Positions 54,875 to 64,000 of a stretch of 64,000 bases of DNA are shown one piece after another. Position 1 is the stretch's first letter. Every line of letters begins with the position of its first letter. The stretch lies in NCBI GenBank assembly GCA_000307305.1, contig DF158882.1, positions 609,956 through 673,955 on the forward strand, read 5' to 3'. The position numbers were made by a program, and so were the translations under genes. The notes beneath the pieces were generated by a model, which worked only from the letters and a program-made list of their open reading frames with translations, searched no databases and had not been told where the DNA came from. This stretch comes from Enterobacteriaceae bacterium B14 (GTDB taxonomy: Bacteria > Pseudomonadota > Gammaproteobacteria > Enterobacterales > Enterobacteriaceae).

Positions 54875-56929
54875 TTAAACTTCACGGAAGCTAACATCGG
54901 CTTCATGTACTGTTGGTGTTGAAGAGTTCAGCGCACGGCGTATAACGAAGAAAGCGGCAACAAGCATCGTTACGGCTACCAGCATAAAGAAACCGCACAA
55001 CGCCGCATTAACCTGATTACTGAACACAATGGTTTGCATTTCATCAATGCTCTTCGCGGGGGCAATAATTCTATTCTCCGCTATACCCGTTGAAAATTTA
55101 CGAGCTTGGGCTAGAAAACCGATATTGGCTTTTTCATGGAAAATCTTTTGCCAGCCAGCCGTCATAGAGGTGATAAAGAGCCATATTGTCGGCAGAATCG
55201 TCACCCATGCATAACGCTGCTTCTTCATTTTGAACAGCACGACAGTACCGAGAATCAATGCCATTGATGCCAACATTTGGTTGCCGATACCAAACAGAGG
55301 CCACAGTGTATTAATCCCGCCTAGTGGATCCACGACGCCTTGATAGACGAAGAATCCCCAACCTGCAACGGCGACGGTTGTTCCCGATAAATTACCTAGC
55401 CAAGAGCGGTTATTCGACAACGATGGAATTGCGGTACCGACTAAATCTTGCACCATAAAGCGACAGGCGCGTGTACCAGCATCAACGGCAGTTAGGATAA
55501 AGAGCGCTTCAAACAGTACGGCGAAGTGATACCAGAACGCCATCATGGCGCGGCTATTAAAGATCTCGCTGATGATATGCGCCATACCCACAGCGAATGT
55601 TGGCGCGCCGCCAGCACGAGAAAGAATGGTGCTTTCACCGACTTCTTTTGCAATCAGCGTGAGTGACTCTGGTGTAATGGTGAAACCCCAGCCATTAATG
55701 ACTTGGGAGGCTTGCTCAACAGTTGTACCAATAAGCGCCGAAGGGGAGTTCATCGCGAAGTAAATGCCAGGATCGAGTACAGAAGCACAGATCAGAGCCA
55801 TAATGGCGACGAAAGACTCCATTAACATGCCACCATAACCAATAAAGCGAATATGGCTTTCACGCTCAATCAGCTTCGGTGTTGTGCCACTAGAGACTAA
55901 GGCATGAAAGCCCGAAATAGCACCACAGGCGATAGTGATAAATAGGAATGGGAACAAGCTACCTGAGAAAACTGGGCCTGAACCATCGATAAAACGTGAA
56001 ACAGCAGGCATTTTTAGCTCTGGCATGGCAAAAACAATGCCGACAGCGAGACCTGCAATAACACCAATTTTCAGGAAGGTAGAGAGATAATCACGAGGCG
56101 CGAGTAGAAGCCAGACGGGTAAAACAGATGCGACAAAACCATAAATGACGAGCACCCACGTTAGCTCTTTCCCATCTAGCGTAAAGAAAGGCCCCCAGAA
56201 GGGATGTTGTGCAATATCGCCGCCATAGATAATGGCGAGCATCATTAACACGAAGCCAATAACGGAGATTTCAGCGATGCGACCAGGGCGAATAAAGCGC
56301 ATATAGACGCCCATAAACAGCGCAATAGGAATGGTTGCTGCAATAGTAAATACACCCCAAGGGCTATTTGTCAGCGCCTTAACCACCACTAATGCCAGCG
56401 CAGAGAGGATAATAATCATAACTCCTAGCGCGCCTAACATTGTGATAACACCTGCGAAAGCGCCCAGTTCTTGTTTCGCCATCTCGCCGAGCGAACGTCC
56501 ATCTCGACGGGTTGAAATAAAGAGGATCAGAAAATCCTGCACGGCCCCAGCAAGCATAACGCCCACCAAGATCCAGATAGTCCCTGGTAGAAAACCCATC
56601 TGAGCGGCAAGAATTGGACCAACCAATGGCCCTGCGCCAGCAATAGCAGCAAAATGGTGACCAAACAGCACCCACTTATTGGTGGGAACATAATCTAACC
56701 CGTCATTGTGACGTTCGGCAGGCGTAAGCCGTTTATCGTCTAATTCAAAGACATTTTTAGCGATAAACACACTATAGAAGCGATAAGCAATGCTGTAGCA
56801 AGAAATCGCAGCGACAATCAACCAAACCGCATTGACGTTCTCACCGCGACTTAATGCGAGCATGGCAAATGCGATCGCACCAGCTATTGCAACCAACAGC
56901 CAGATCACTCTGGATTTCAGGTTATTCAT
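54875..56929 (-). CDS. cstA: CstA family peptide/pyruvate transporter
   Basis: 684 residues from the ATG at 56929, where AAGGAG lies 8 nt upstream; the longer frame is leader. Many membrane helices. NDGLDYVPTNKWVLFGHHFAAIAGAGPLVGP, STRRDGRSLGEM and GGINTLWPLFGIGNQMLA are family hallmarks. CstA and BtsT (YjiY) of E. coli are peptide/pyruvate importers induced by carbon starvation; this protein is close to both. The usual small partner gene (ybdD/yjiX type) is not found downstream. Confidence 0.85.
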   Translation of the reverse strand: MNNLKSRVIWLLVAIAGAIAFAMLALSRGENVNAVWLIVAAISCYSIAYRFYSVFIAKNVFELDDKRLTPAERHNDGLDYVPTNKWVLFGHHFAAIAGAGPLVGPILAAQMGFLPGTIWILVGVMLAGAVQDFLILFISTRRDGRSLGEMAKQELGAFAGVITMLGALGVMIIILSALALVVVKALTNSPWGVFTIAATIPIALFMGVYMRFIRPGRIAEISVIGFVLMMLAIIYGGDIAQHPFWGPFFTLDGKELTWVLVIYGFVASVLPVWLLLAPRDYLSTFLKIGVIAGLAVGIVFAMPELKMPAVSRFIDGSGPVFSGSLFPFLFITIACGAISGFHALVSSGTTPKLIERESHIRFIGYGGMLMESFVAIMALICASVLDPGIYFAMNSPSALIGTTVEQASQVINGWGFTITPESLTLIAKEVGESTILSRAGGAPTFAVGMAHIISEIFNSRAMMAFWYHFAVLFEALFILTAVDAGTRACRFMVQDLVGTAIPSLSNNRSWLGNLSGTTVAVAGWGFFVYQGVVDPLGGINTLWPLFGIGNQMLASMALILGTVVLFKMKKQRYAWVTILPTIWLFITSMTAGWQKIFHEKANIGFLAQARKFSTGIAENRIIAPAKSIDEMQTIVFSNQVNAALCGFFMLVAVTMLVAAFFVIRRALNSSTPTVHEADVSFREV

Positions 56930-57292
56930 GCAACAACTCCTTAAGAAGGGATATAAAAAAGCACAATGTAAATAATTTGTTAGTCTAGTAGCTTTTGTAT
57001 TGATAGAAGGGAAAAGAGGTAGAAGTGTGAGCTGACTCATAATTATTGTGAATGAGGGGATTGTTGGCTTGCTTCTGTAATAGAGTCTATAAAGCGTGTA
57101 ATTGTTTCATGATATAAAAATTCAGACGAGATATTCTTTTTATAGTTGATATTAACGTGCCGTGATGAATATTTCTGAACAGTACAAATGCACAGGCCAT
57201 CTTCTAATACCAGTAAAATTTGTTATTTCAAGGTTACATAAAGCCACCTTTAGCCGTTATGATAGAGGCTAGATACGACCAGAGATTGTGCT
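56930..57292. other. Divergent cstA/rnm region
   Basis: 363 bp, AT-rich. Apart from the CRP-type site I see no gene or strong repeat. Confidence 0.5.
57023..57044 (-). promoter_or_regulatory. CRP-type site upstream of cstA
   Basis: TGTGA-GCTGAC-TCATA matches the CRP consensus TGTGA-N6-TCACA at 9 of 10 core positions. It lies about 100 bp before the cstA start. A -10-like TATCAAT on the minus strand at 57000-57006 would place it near -41. CRP control of cstA is established in E. coli. Confidence 0.55.
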
Positions 57293-58180
57293 TTGACCGA
57301 CTTTTGCCCCGAAATACCCCGATACTCCATCTACGATCTGCATTCACATACCACAGCATCGGACGGTCTATTAACGCCCGCAGAACTGGTTGAACGTGCC
57401 GTTGAAATGCGTGTAGGCGTACTCGCGATAACCGACCATGACACGACTGCAGGCTTAGATGAAGCGGAACAGGCTATTATTAAGAGAGCGCTACCGCTGA
57501 AATTGATCCATGGCGTGGAGATCTCAACACTTTGGGAGAATCACGAAATCCATATTGTGGGATTAGGAGTCGATAAGGAAAATGTGGTGTTTAAAGCACT
57601 GCTTGAAGCGCAAACAACAAGGCGCAGGGCCAGAGCCGAAGAGATCGCTTTGCGTTTGGCTAAACACCGTATTCCCGGTGCCTTGGAAGGGGCGCAGAGG
57701 CTAGCAGGCAATGCGGCAATTACCCGTGGTCACTTTGCCCGTTTTCTCGTGGAGCAGGGAGTTGTCTCTAGCCTCGCTCAGGTGTTTAAAAAATACCTAG
57801 CTAAAGGGAAGATCGGTTACGTTCCATCGAGTTGGTGTACAATTGATGAAGCAATAAATGCCATTCATCAAGCAGGTGGGCAGGCTGTGCTAGCGCATCC
57901 GGCACGCTATGGTCTGTCGACTAAATGGTTAAAACGTCTGCTGGAGTATTATCAGCAAGCGGGCGGTGATGCGATGGAAGTTGCTCAGTGTCAGCAAGCG
58001 CCAAATGAGCGTAAGGTACTGGCAAATTATGCGACAGAGTATCAGTTACTCTCCTCTCAAGGGTCTGATTTTCATCAACCTTGCCCGTGGTTAGAACTTG
58101 GACGGAACCTGTGGTTACCAGGGGAGTCTGTTGCCGTATGGCACGCTTGGCCTGAGATGCTTCAATTAGCAGATGAGTGA
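57293..58180 (+). CDS. rnm: PHP-family 5'-3' exoribonuclease Rnm (RNase AM, YciV)
   Basis: 295 residues. A PHP-domain metal hydrolase; in E. coli it trims 5' ends of rRNA and degrades short oligonucleotides. YDLHSHTTASDGLLTP and ITDHDTTAG are the first metal motifs; GVEISTLWENHEIHIVGL, QAVLAHPARYGL and SQGSDFHQPCPW supply the rest. TTG start at 57293; no better start lies upstream in frame, but the site before it is weak. The trp operon, its neighbour in E. coli, is not here. Confidence 0.92.
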   Translation: MTDFCPEIPRYSIYDLHSHTTASDGLLTPAELVERAVEMRVGVLAITDHDTTAGLDEAEQAIIKRALPLKLIHGVEISTLWENHEIHIVGLGVDKENVVFKALLEAQTTRRRARAEEIALRLAKHRIPGALEGAQRLAGNAAITRGHFARFLVEQGVVSSLAQVFKKYLAKGKIGYVPSSWCTIDEAINAIHQAGGQAVLAHPARYGLSTKWLKRLLEYYQQAGGDAMEVAQCQQAPNERKVLANYATEYQLLSSQGSDFHQPCPWLELGRNLWLPGESVAVWHAWPEMLQLADE

Positions 58181-58199
58181 AGAGAATAAAATAACGAAA

Positions 58200-58246
58200 G
58201 AATCCATCAGCAAGTTCAAACCTTGCCGATGGATTCTTAAATTTTT
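58200..58246 (+). terminator. Terminator or attenuating hairpin between rnm and yciO
   Basis: GAATCCATC (58200-58208) with GATGGATTC (58228-58236) and GCAAG with CTTGC inside; TTAAATTTTT follows. Confidence 0.75.
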
Positions 58247-58277
58247 CAGGCGGTAGCCTGAATAGTGAGGAACTACC

Positions 58278-58898
58278 ATGAGTCAGTTTTTTTATATCCA
58301 CCCCGATAATCCACAGGTGCGTCTCATCAATCAATCCGTTGATGTGTTGAAAAAAGGTGGCGTTATTGTCTACCCAACGGATTCCGGCTACGCATTGGGT
58401 TGTATGTTGGGGGATAAGAGTGCGATGGAGCGGATCTGCCGCATTCGTCAATTGGACGATAATCACAATTTTACGCTGGTATGCTGCGATCTTTCCGAAA
58501 TATCAACCTATGCTCACGTTGATAACACCGCTTTTCGCCTGATCAAAAATAACACGCCCGGCAACTACACTTTCATTCTGAAGGCAACGAAGGAAGTGCC
58601 ACGCCGTTTAATGAACGATAAGCGTAAAACGATAGGCCTGCGCGTTCCGTCCAATCCTATCGCTTTAGCTCTTTTGGATGTGCTTGGCGAACCATTAATG
58701 TCGACGACGTTAATGTTGCCGGGTAATGATTTTGCAGAGTCAGACCCAGAAGAGATCCGCGATGTACTGGGTAAGCAAGTTGATTTGGTGATTCACGGTG
58801 GTTATCTGGGGCAACAGCCTACAACGGTGATTGATTTAACCGAAGATGCCCCCGCTATCTTGCGTGAAGGTTCTGGGGATGCCGCGCCATTTCGTTAA
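58278..58898 (+). CDS. yciO: YciO, YrdC/TsaC-like protein
   Basis: 206 residues, E. coli length. A paralogue of TsaC, the threonylcarbamoyl-AMP synthase, with weak or different activity. MSQFFYIHPDNPQVRLINQSVD opens it; GGVIVYPTDSGYALGC and KRKTIGLRVPSNPIA are the YrdC-fold signatures. GAGG lies 10 nt before the ATG. Between rnm and rluB as in E. coli, though yciQ is replaced by a methyltransferase gene. Confidence 0.94.
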   Translation: MSQFFYIHPDNPQVRLINQSVDVLKKGGVIVYPTDSGYALGCMLGDKSAMERICRIRQLDDNHNFTLVCCDLSEISTYAHVDNTAFRLIKNNTPGNYTFILKATKEVPRRLMNDKRKTIGLRVPSNPIALALLDVLGEPLMSTTLMLPGNDFAESDPEEIRDVLGKQVDLVIHGGYLGQQPTTVIDLTEDAPAILREGSGDAAPFR

Positions 58899-58958
58899 TC
58901 TGATTTAGGATTTGTTGAGCACTTACTCCATATCAGTCGTTCATCTATTGGATAGAAA

Positions 58959-59687
58959 ATGACCCAAAATATTTATGATAATCAGGATTTCTTCGATGGC
59001 TATGCTCAGCTTGGGCGTTCTGTTTATGGATTAGAGGGCGCACCAGAGTGGCCTGCATTGCTCAAAATGTTGCCTGAAATGGAAGGGCGGCGGGTGATTG
59101 ATCTAGGGTGCGGCTATGGCTGGTTCTGTCGAAGTGCGCGTGAGCAGGGGGCGAGCAAAGTGCTCGGTCTTGATGTATCACAAAAAATGTTAGCTAAAGC
59201 AGAGGAGCTAACGACAGACAACGCCATTATTTATCGGCAAGAGGATATGGAGCAACTTGCTCTACCGAAAGCTGAATTTGATCTGGCCTACAGCTCTTTG
59301 GCACTACACTATATTAAGCACCTTGCCGCACTGTTTGAGCAGATTTATGGCTCTCTAAGTGCTGGTGGCTATTTTGTTTTCTCAGTGGAACACCCTATTT
59401 ATACCTCGCCAAGGCAGCCGGGTTGGTTAATTGATAGCGAGGGCAAAAAGTCTTGGCCGGTGAATAATTATCAGCTTGAAGGCGATAGAGTGACTAACTG
59501 GTTAGCTGATGGGGTGATTAAGCAGCATCGCACTATTGGCACTTATCTAAATTTACTCATTCAACAGGGTTTCACGATTAAGCATGTTGAAGAGTGGGGG
59601 CCAAGTGAGAAACAAGTTGCTGATAATCCAGAGCTTGAAGAAGAGAAAGAGCGCCCAATGCTGCTATTGGTTTCAGTACAAAAATAG
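58959..59687 (+). CDS. Class I SAM-dependent methyltransferase
   Basis: 242 residues. VIDLGCGYGWFCRSAREQG is motif I, LGLDVSQKM the ribose-binding strand end, and FDLAYSSLALHY motif IV, so this is a Rossmann-fold methyltransferase of the UbiE/methylase 11 type. The substrate is not predictable. No symbol known to me. It sits alone between yciO and rluB. Confidence 0.85.
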   Translation: MTQNIYDNQDFFDGYAQLGRSVYGLEGAPEWPALLKMLPEMEGRRVIDLGCGYGWFCRSAREQGASKVLGLDVSQKMLAKAEELTTDNAIIYRQEDMEQLALPKAEFDLAYSSLALHYIKHLAALFEQIYGSLSAGGYFVFSVEHPIYTSPRQPGWLIDSEGKKSWPVNNYQLEGDRVTNWLADGVIKQHRTIGTYLNLLIQQGFTIKHVEEWGPSEKQVADNPELEEEKERPMLLLVSVQK

Positions 59688-59821
59688 GCTTTGAAACACG
59701 AAACATACAAATAGAGTGAGTTTGTGTATAATACACGGCATAAAACAAGTTAACTCCTTGATTTTTAAACTCACATAGAATACTCATCGACGCCTGTGAA
59801 GGCGACACTAGAGGCAGCTCA

Positions 59822-60721
59822 ATGAGCGAAAAGTTACAGAAAGTCTTAGCCCGTGCCGGGCATGGTTCACGCCGACAATTAGAAGCTATGATTGAAGCCG
59901 GACGTATCAGCGTTGACGGTAAAATTTCTACGTTGGGTGACCGCGTTGAGGTTATTGCGGGAACCAAAATTCGTATCGACGGGCATGTTGTTTCCGTTCG
60001 TGAATCAGAAGAAGAAGTGTGTCGGGTTCTGGCTTATTACAAACCAGAAGGCGAGTTGTGTACCCGTAGCGATCCTGAAGGTCGCCCAACGGTATTTGAT
60101 CGTCTGCCTAAGATGCGCGGTGGCCGTTGGATAGCGGTAGGCCGTCTTGACGTTAACACCTCGGGCTTAATGCTGTTCACCACCGACGGTGAGCTAGCAA
60201 ACCGTTTAATGCATCCAAGCCGTGAAGTTGAGCGTGAATATGCCGTGCGCGTATTTGGCCAAGTCGATCAGGATAAAATTAAGCAACTGACTAAAGGCGT
60301 TCAGCTAGAAGATGGTCCTGCTGCTTTCCGTTCTGTTAAGTTCCAGGGCGGTGAAGGGATCAACCAATGGTATAACGTCACGCTGACAGAAGGGCGTAAT
60401 CGTGAAGTTCGCCGCTTGTGGGAAGCCGTTGGTGTGCAAGTAAGCCGCTTGATCCGCGTTCGTTATGGCGATTTACCACTGCCGAAAGGCCTGCCTCGTG
60501 GCGGTTATACTGAGCTTGATTTGAAAGCGGTAAACTATTTGCGTGAGTTGGTTGAACTGCGTGGTGAAACCGAAACTAAGCTACCAGTAGAGCGCGATCG
60601 TCGCCGTGCAAAAGCGAACCAGATCCGCCGTGCGGTTAAACGCCACACTCAATCATCGGGTCGTCGCACGACATCAACAAGAACACCTTCAACCAGAAAT
60701 TCATCGACTAAGCGTGGCTAA
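59822..60721 (+). CDS. rluB: 23S rRNA pseudouridine(2605) synthase RluB
   Basis: 299 residues. Makes pseudouridine 2605 in 23S rRNA helix 93. An N-terminal S4 domain ([21 protein letters not shown]) is followed by the RsuA-type catalytic domain with [27 protein letters not shown] (catalytic Asp) and [15 protein letters not shown]. The C-terminal tail is basic and Ser/Thr-rich ([17 protein letters not shown]), as in RluB but not in shorter relatives. Confidence 0.95.
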   Translation: MSEKLQKVLARAGHGSRRQLEAMIEAGRISVDGKISTLGDRVEVIAGTKIRIDGHVVSVRESEEEVCRVLAYYKPEGELCTRSDPEGRPTVFDRLPKMRGGRWIAVGRLDVNTSGLMLFTTDGELANRLMHPSREVEREYAVRVFGQVDQDKIKQLTKGVQLEDGPAAFRSVKFQGGEGINQWYNVTLTEGRNREVRRLWEAVGVQVSRLIRVRYGDLPLPKGLPRGGYTELDLKAVNYLRELVELRGETETKLPVERDRRRAKANQIRRAVKRHTQSSGRRTTSTRTPSTRNSSTKRG

Positions 60722-60751
60722 GTCGGCTGTATAAGTGTTGAACCGTTTTTT

Positions 60752-60783
60752 AAGGCCGCTTGAGATAGCGGCCTTTGTTTTTT
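60752..60783 (+). terminator. Terminator after rluB
   Basis: AAGGCCGCT (60752-60760) and AGCGGCCTT (60767-60775) with a 6-nt loop and TGTTTTTT. Convergent gene ends 4 bp further on. Confidence 0.88.
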
Positions 60784-60786
60784 CCA

Positions 60787-61800
60787 TTACTCAAAAGAGA
60801 GAACGAGCTTGCCTATATGCTGGCTATTCGCCATATCTTTATGAGCCTGTATGACTTGGGTATAAGGATAAACTTTATCCACGATCGGGTGCAGGGTTCC
60901 ATCACTGTACAGTGGCCAGATGTGCTGTTTTAACTCATCAACAATCTGCTGTTTTTGATCAATAGGGCGAGGTCGTAAAAACGCGCCGGTTAACCAACCT
61001 CTGCGTCGGCTCAGTTCCACAAGATCGAGGGTGACTTTACTGCCTTGTTGCCACGAAACCTGAGTGATGCGCCCATCCATTGCTAACGTGCGAATATTAC
61101 GCGCGGTGTACTCACCACCGACTATATCCAAAACCACATCGACACCGCGCTTCTGAGTAAATTTTAGCGCCTCTTCCACAAAGTCACTGTGACGATAGTT
61201 AATGGCTAAATCTGCGCCTAATTCACGAATCGCCGCACATTTGCTTTCGCTTCCTGCGGTTGCTATGACCTTACAACCGTGAGCGAGGGCAAATTGAATT
61301 GCGCAGGTGCCAATGCCGCTAGTACCGCCGTGAATCAGCACAGTATCGCCACGTTGCAGTTTGGCACTCATAAAGAGATTGCTCCACACCGTCATTGCAG
61401 CTTCGGGTAAAGACGCGGCTTCAACCATCGTAAACCCTTGGGGAATAGGTAGACATAAAACCGCAGGTGCAGCGACATACTCAGCATAGGCACCACCGTG
61501 GGTAAGCACGCAAACGCGGTCGCCTATTTTATGGGTAGTAACATTTTTACCTAGAGCAACGAGGGTTCCTGCAGCTTCTAGACCCATAATAGGCGAAGCA
61601 TCTGGTGGTGGCGGATAACTCCCTTCTCGCTGATTTAAGTCTGCTCGATTAATGCCAGCGGCAGCGACTTTGATTAATACTTCATCGGGTTTCAGTTCTG
61701 GCAAGGCACACTCGGCAACACGCATCACCTCTGGGGCACCGGGTTGCTCTATATCGATAAAACGCATTGAGGTGGGTAAGGTATTCGATGCTGTGCTCAT
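60787..61800 (-). CDS. NAD(P)H quinone oxidoreductase, PIG3-like MDR family
   Basis: 337 residues. A zinc-free medium-chain dehydrogenase like human TP53I3/PIG3, probably reducing quinones with NADPH in the cytoplasm. AAGINRADLNQREGSYPPPP is the family N-terminal signature, LIHGGTSGIGTCAIQFALAHG the nucleotide-binding motif, and VDVVLDIVGGEY a later one. It stands alone, divergent from cbiB; nothing ties it to the cobalamin genes. Confidence 0.9.
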   Translation of the reverse strand: MSTASNTLPTSMRFIDIEQPGAPEVMRVAECALPELKPDEVLIKVAAAGINRADLNQREGSYPPPPDASPIMGLEAAGTLVALGKNVTTHKIGDRVCVLTHGGAYAEYVAAPAVLCLPIPQGFTMVEAASLPEAAMTVWSNLFMSAKLQRGDTVLIHGGTSGIGTCAIQFALAHGCKVIATAGSESKCAAIRELGADLAINYRHSDFVEEALKFTQKRGVDVVLDIVGGEYTARNIRTLAMDGRITQVSWQQGSKVTLDLVELSRRRGWLTGAFLRPRPIDQKQQIVDELKQHIWPLYSDGTLHPIVDKVYPYTQVIQAHKDMANSQHIGKLVLSFE

Positions 61801-61989
61801 GGTAACTCCGAGTGTTAACTATCATCAGTATGAAGAGAGACAGAATACCCCCATCAATAAAGGCATGGCTATATGATAGAGAGAGGCAATGGAGTAGAAT
61901 ATTGCGTTTAATAGCCATCTGCTTGTTTTTAATCGCTAATGTTTAGGGTAATTGAAATAGTAGAATAATGGCGACATCTCATTGGATTA

Positions 61990-62985
61990 GTGGGGAGCCT
62001 GAACGGCGTGTTTTCACCCGAATATTTTCTGTCTGCTCTTATCATGGGTTATCTGCTCGATCTCTGGTTGGGAGACCCTCCTCACTGGCCACATCCGATA
62101 CGCTGGATAGGAAACCTCATTACTTTTACCCAACGGCATATTCGCCACTACTGCTCCTCAGAGCGCCAGCGCTATATTGGCGGCGGCATTTTATGGATTG
62201 TTATCGTCGGAACTACGTTTATTGTGACATCCGGTGTGCTGCTTGCGATGGGGTATTTCAGCGATATCTTGCTGTGGTTGGCACAGTTATGGCTCAGCTA
62301 CACCATTTTGGCGACCAAAAGCCTGCGAGATGCTGCGATGGCGGTTTATGTCGCACTACAACAAGGTTCGATTGATGAGTGCAGGCGCCAACTCTCTTAT
62401 ATTGTTGGGCGCGATACCTCACAGCTTGAAAAGCCACACATCGCCAGAGCAACGGTAGAAACCGTTGCTGAGAACAGTGTCGATGGCGTAATCGCGCCAC
62501 TATTCTATCTCTGTCTCGGCGGTGTTCCGCTGGCGATGGCTTACAAAGCGGTGAATACGCTAGATTCAATGGTTGGCTATAAGACACCCAAATATAAAGC
62601 CATTGGCTGTGTTTCTGCCCGAATGGATGATATCGCCAACTATATACCTGCGCGTATGAGCTGGTTGTTACTCTCTGCGGCGGCATGGCTGCTGAAACTT
62701 AACTACCGTGATGCGTTACGTATTGGCTGGCGGGATCGCTATCAACATGCCAGCCCTAACTGCGCATGGTCAGAGGCTACCGTCGCGGGTGCACTGAATG
62801 TGCGCCTTGGTGGCCCTAACGTCTATTTTGGCGAAGTTGTTGATAAGCCTTGGATGGGGGATGGCGAGCGTGAAGTCATACCTGAGGATATCAAGGCCAT
62901 CATTCGGATGATGTATGTGGCCTCATTCTTAGCTGTTGCGCTATTACTCGGTATTCTGAGACCCTTTATTTCGGCCTTTTTTTAA
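61990..62985 (+). CDS. cbiB: Adenosylcobinamide-phosphate synthase CbiB
   Basis: 331 residues from the GTG at 61990; a GTG at 62008 is also possible and no ATG is well placed. An inner membrane protein that attaches aminopropanol (phosphate) to cobyric acid. [22 protein letters not shown] is the CbiB/CobD start, [38 protein letters not shown] and [14 protein letters not shown] follow, and [24 protein letters not shown] is near the end. Several membrane helices. No cobalamin riboswitch was seen in the upstream gap. cobyric acid synthase follows 16 bp later. Confidence 0.93.
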   Translation: MGSLNGVFSPEYFLSALIMGYLLDLWLGDPPHWPHPIRWIGNLITFTQRHIRHYCSSERQRYIGGGILWIVIVGTTFIVTSGVLLAMGYFSDILLWLAQLWLSYTILATKSLRDAAMAVYVALQQGSIDECRRQLSYIVGRDTSQLEKPHIARATVETVAENSVDGVIAPLFYLCLGGVPLAMAYKAVNTLDSMVGYKTPKYKAIGCVSARMDDIANYIPARMSWLLLSAAAWLLKLNYRDALRIGWRDRYQHASPNCAWSEATVAGALNVRLGGPNVYFGEVVDKPWMGDGEREVIPEDIKAIIRMMYVASFLAVALLLGILRPFISAFF

Positions 62986-63001
62986 CACATTAGGAGAGGC
63001 T

Positions 63002-64000
63002 ATGAGCCTATCAATTATGTTACAGGGGACGGCATCCGATGTGGGTAAAAGCATGTTGGTTGCGGGCCTCTGCCGTATCTTTTATCAAGATGGCTACTGT
63101 GTTGCTCCTTTCAAATCACAAAATATGTCTCTTAATTCCGGTATTACTGCCGATGGTAAAGAGATGGGACGGGCGCAGATATTTCAAGCTGAGGCGGCAG
63201 GGATATTGCCGGATGTAAGAATGAATCCGGTTCTGCTTAAGCCCAGCAGCGATAAGCAGGCGCAGGTTATCGTAATGGGGAAAGTGGCATCAGATATGGA
63301 TGCGGTGGGATATCACCAACATAAACCTAAGCTGAAGAAGCAGGTTTATGACGTTTACCAAAGCCTTGCTGCAGAACATGACATCATTGTTCTTGAAGGA
63401 GCGGGTAGCCCAGCAGAGATTAATCTGCGTGAAGGGGATATCGTCAATATGGGGATGGCTGAGATGATCGATGCCCCTGTATTGCTGGTTGCTGATATTG
63501 ATAAAGGCGGTGTGTTTGCCTCGATTTATGGCACCTTGGCACTTTTGGCAGACGATGAACGAGCACGAGTGAAAGGCGTTATCATCAACAAGTTTCGCGG
63601 CGATATAGCCCTGTTACGCCCCGGTATCGACATGATAGAAGAGATGACCAACGTACCAGTAATTGGTGTGATGCCGTGGATTAATGTCGAGCTGGAGGAT
63701 GAAGACGGTGTTGTGTTACAGGGGCACAAAAAACATGATATCGCAGAGGGTGAGTTAGATATTGCTATCCTGCATTTGCCTCATATCTCTAACTTCACTG
63801 ATTTTAATGCGCTCTCGGTACAGCAAGATGCCCGTATCCGCTATGTCATGCACGGTGATGCTATTGGTTCCCCTGATTTGTTGATAATCCCCGGCAGCAA
63901 AAATACGCTGGGAGATTTGGCATACCTACGCGCCAGAGGCTTTGACAGCCAAATACAGCACGCTCACCGCTGTAATATTCCTATTATTGGAATCTGTGGC
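63002..64000 (+). CDS. cbiP: Cobyric acid synthase (CbiP/CobQ), 3' end outside window
   Basis: The first 333 residues; the frame is open to the window end. Amidates side chains b, d, e and g of the corrin ring with glutamine and [22 protein letters not shown] is the P-loop-like start, [25 protein letters not shown] and [10 protein letters not shown] are the DTBS-type synthetase motifs. The window ends in IIGICG, where the glutaminase domain with the catalytic Cys begins. GGAGAGG precedes the ATG at 63002; clearly cotranscribed with cbiB. Confidence 0.95.
   Translation, partial: MSLSIMLQGTASDVGKSMLVAGLCRIFYQDGYCVAPFKSQNMSLNSGITADGKEMGRAQIFQAEAAGILPDVRMNPVLLKPSSDKQAQVIVMGKVASDMDAVGYHQHKPKLKKQVYDVYQSLAAEHDIIVLEGAGSPAEINLREGDIVNMGMAEMIDAPVLLVADIDKGGVFASIYGTLALLADDERARVKGVIINKFRGDIALLRPGIDMIEEMTNVPVIGVMPWINVELEDEDGVVLQGHKKHDIAEGELDIAILHLPHISNFTDFNALSVQQDARIRYVMHGDAIGSPDLLIIPGSKNTLGDLAYLRARGFDSQIQHAHRCNIPIIGICG

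Overview
The window is chromosomal DNA of a gammaproteobacterium of the order Enterobacterales. Nearly every protein has a close Escherichia coli-type relative, and several E. coli neighbourhoods are kept: yoaA-tsaB-yeaY-fadD-rnd-minEDC, ycgL/ycgM/ycgN, fadR/nhaB/dsbB, hslJ-ldhA/ydbH-ynbE-ydbL-azoR-hrpA, acnA-ribA-pgpB-lapAB-pyrF-yciH-osmB-yciT and rnm-yciO-rluB. The fairly AT-rich composition, the mixed synteny, a membrane gluconate dehydrogenase and a cobalamin pathway suggest a member outside the E. coli/Salmonella group. Budviciaceae (Pragia, Budvicia, Limnobaculum) is my guess and is unproven.

Layout. 1-7.7 kb: end of the YoaA helicase, tRNA modification (TsaB), an Slp-type lipoprotein, fatty acid activation (FadD), RNase D, then the Min division-site system. 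8-12.2 kb: envelope and small conserved genes (MliC-like lipoprotein, YcgL, an MltB-type transglycosylase, YcgM, YcgN, an orphan lipoprotein). 12.2-13.7 kb: AT-rich accessory DNA with a possible broken gene and an exported EEP-family hydrolase. 13.8-18.9 kb: RNA repair and RNA quality control (RtcR, a sigma-54 promoter, the Ro60-like protein Rsr, three tandem Y RNAs, the RtcB ligase). 19-23.3 kb: DsbB, NhaB, FadR and an unrecognised protein. 23.4-33.4 kb: redox genes (AegA, pyruvate:flavodoxin oxidoreductase, three-subunit gluconate 2-dehydrogenase). 34-44 kb: small lipoproteins, D-lactate dehydrogenase, YdbH-YnbE-YdbL envelope proteins, azoreductase, HrpA. 44-53.8 kb: hexapeptide acetyltransferase, aconitase A, RibA, PgpB, LapAB, PyrF, YciH, OsmB, YciT. 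54-61.8 kb: fructose-6-phosphate aldolase, CstA-family carrier, Rnm, YciO, methyltransferase, RluB, quinone oxidoreductase. 62-64 kb: start of a cobalamin gene group (CbiB and a truncated cobyric acid synthase).

The most interesting part is 15.5-17.7 kb. Between rsr and rtcB I can fold three consecutive RNAs with the same two-part stem and an almost invariant 18-nt 5' motif. The inner stem changes on both sides between copies, so pairing is kept by compensatory change. The third copy carries a tRNA mimic in permuted order (T arm, capped acceptor, D arm), as in the known bacterial Y RNA YrlA. The second carries a degenerate version and the first has none. rtcA, which normally follows rtcB in E. 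coli, is absent here.

Connections within the window: FadR is encoded at 21.7 kb and a possible FadR site lies before fadD; PFOR and AegA are successive redox genes, with a 21-bp-period repeat before aegA; YciT is divergent from the sugar-phosphate aldolase; CstA has a good CRP-type site. No insertion sequence, CRISPR array, prophage, rRNA or ordinary tRNA gene was seen.
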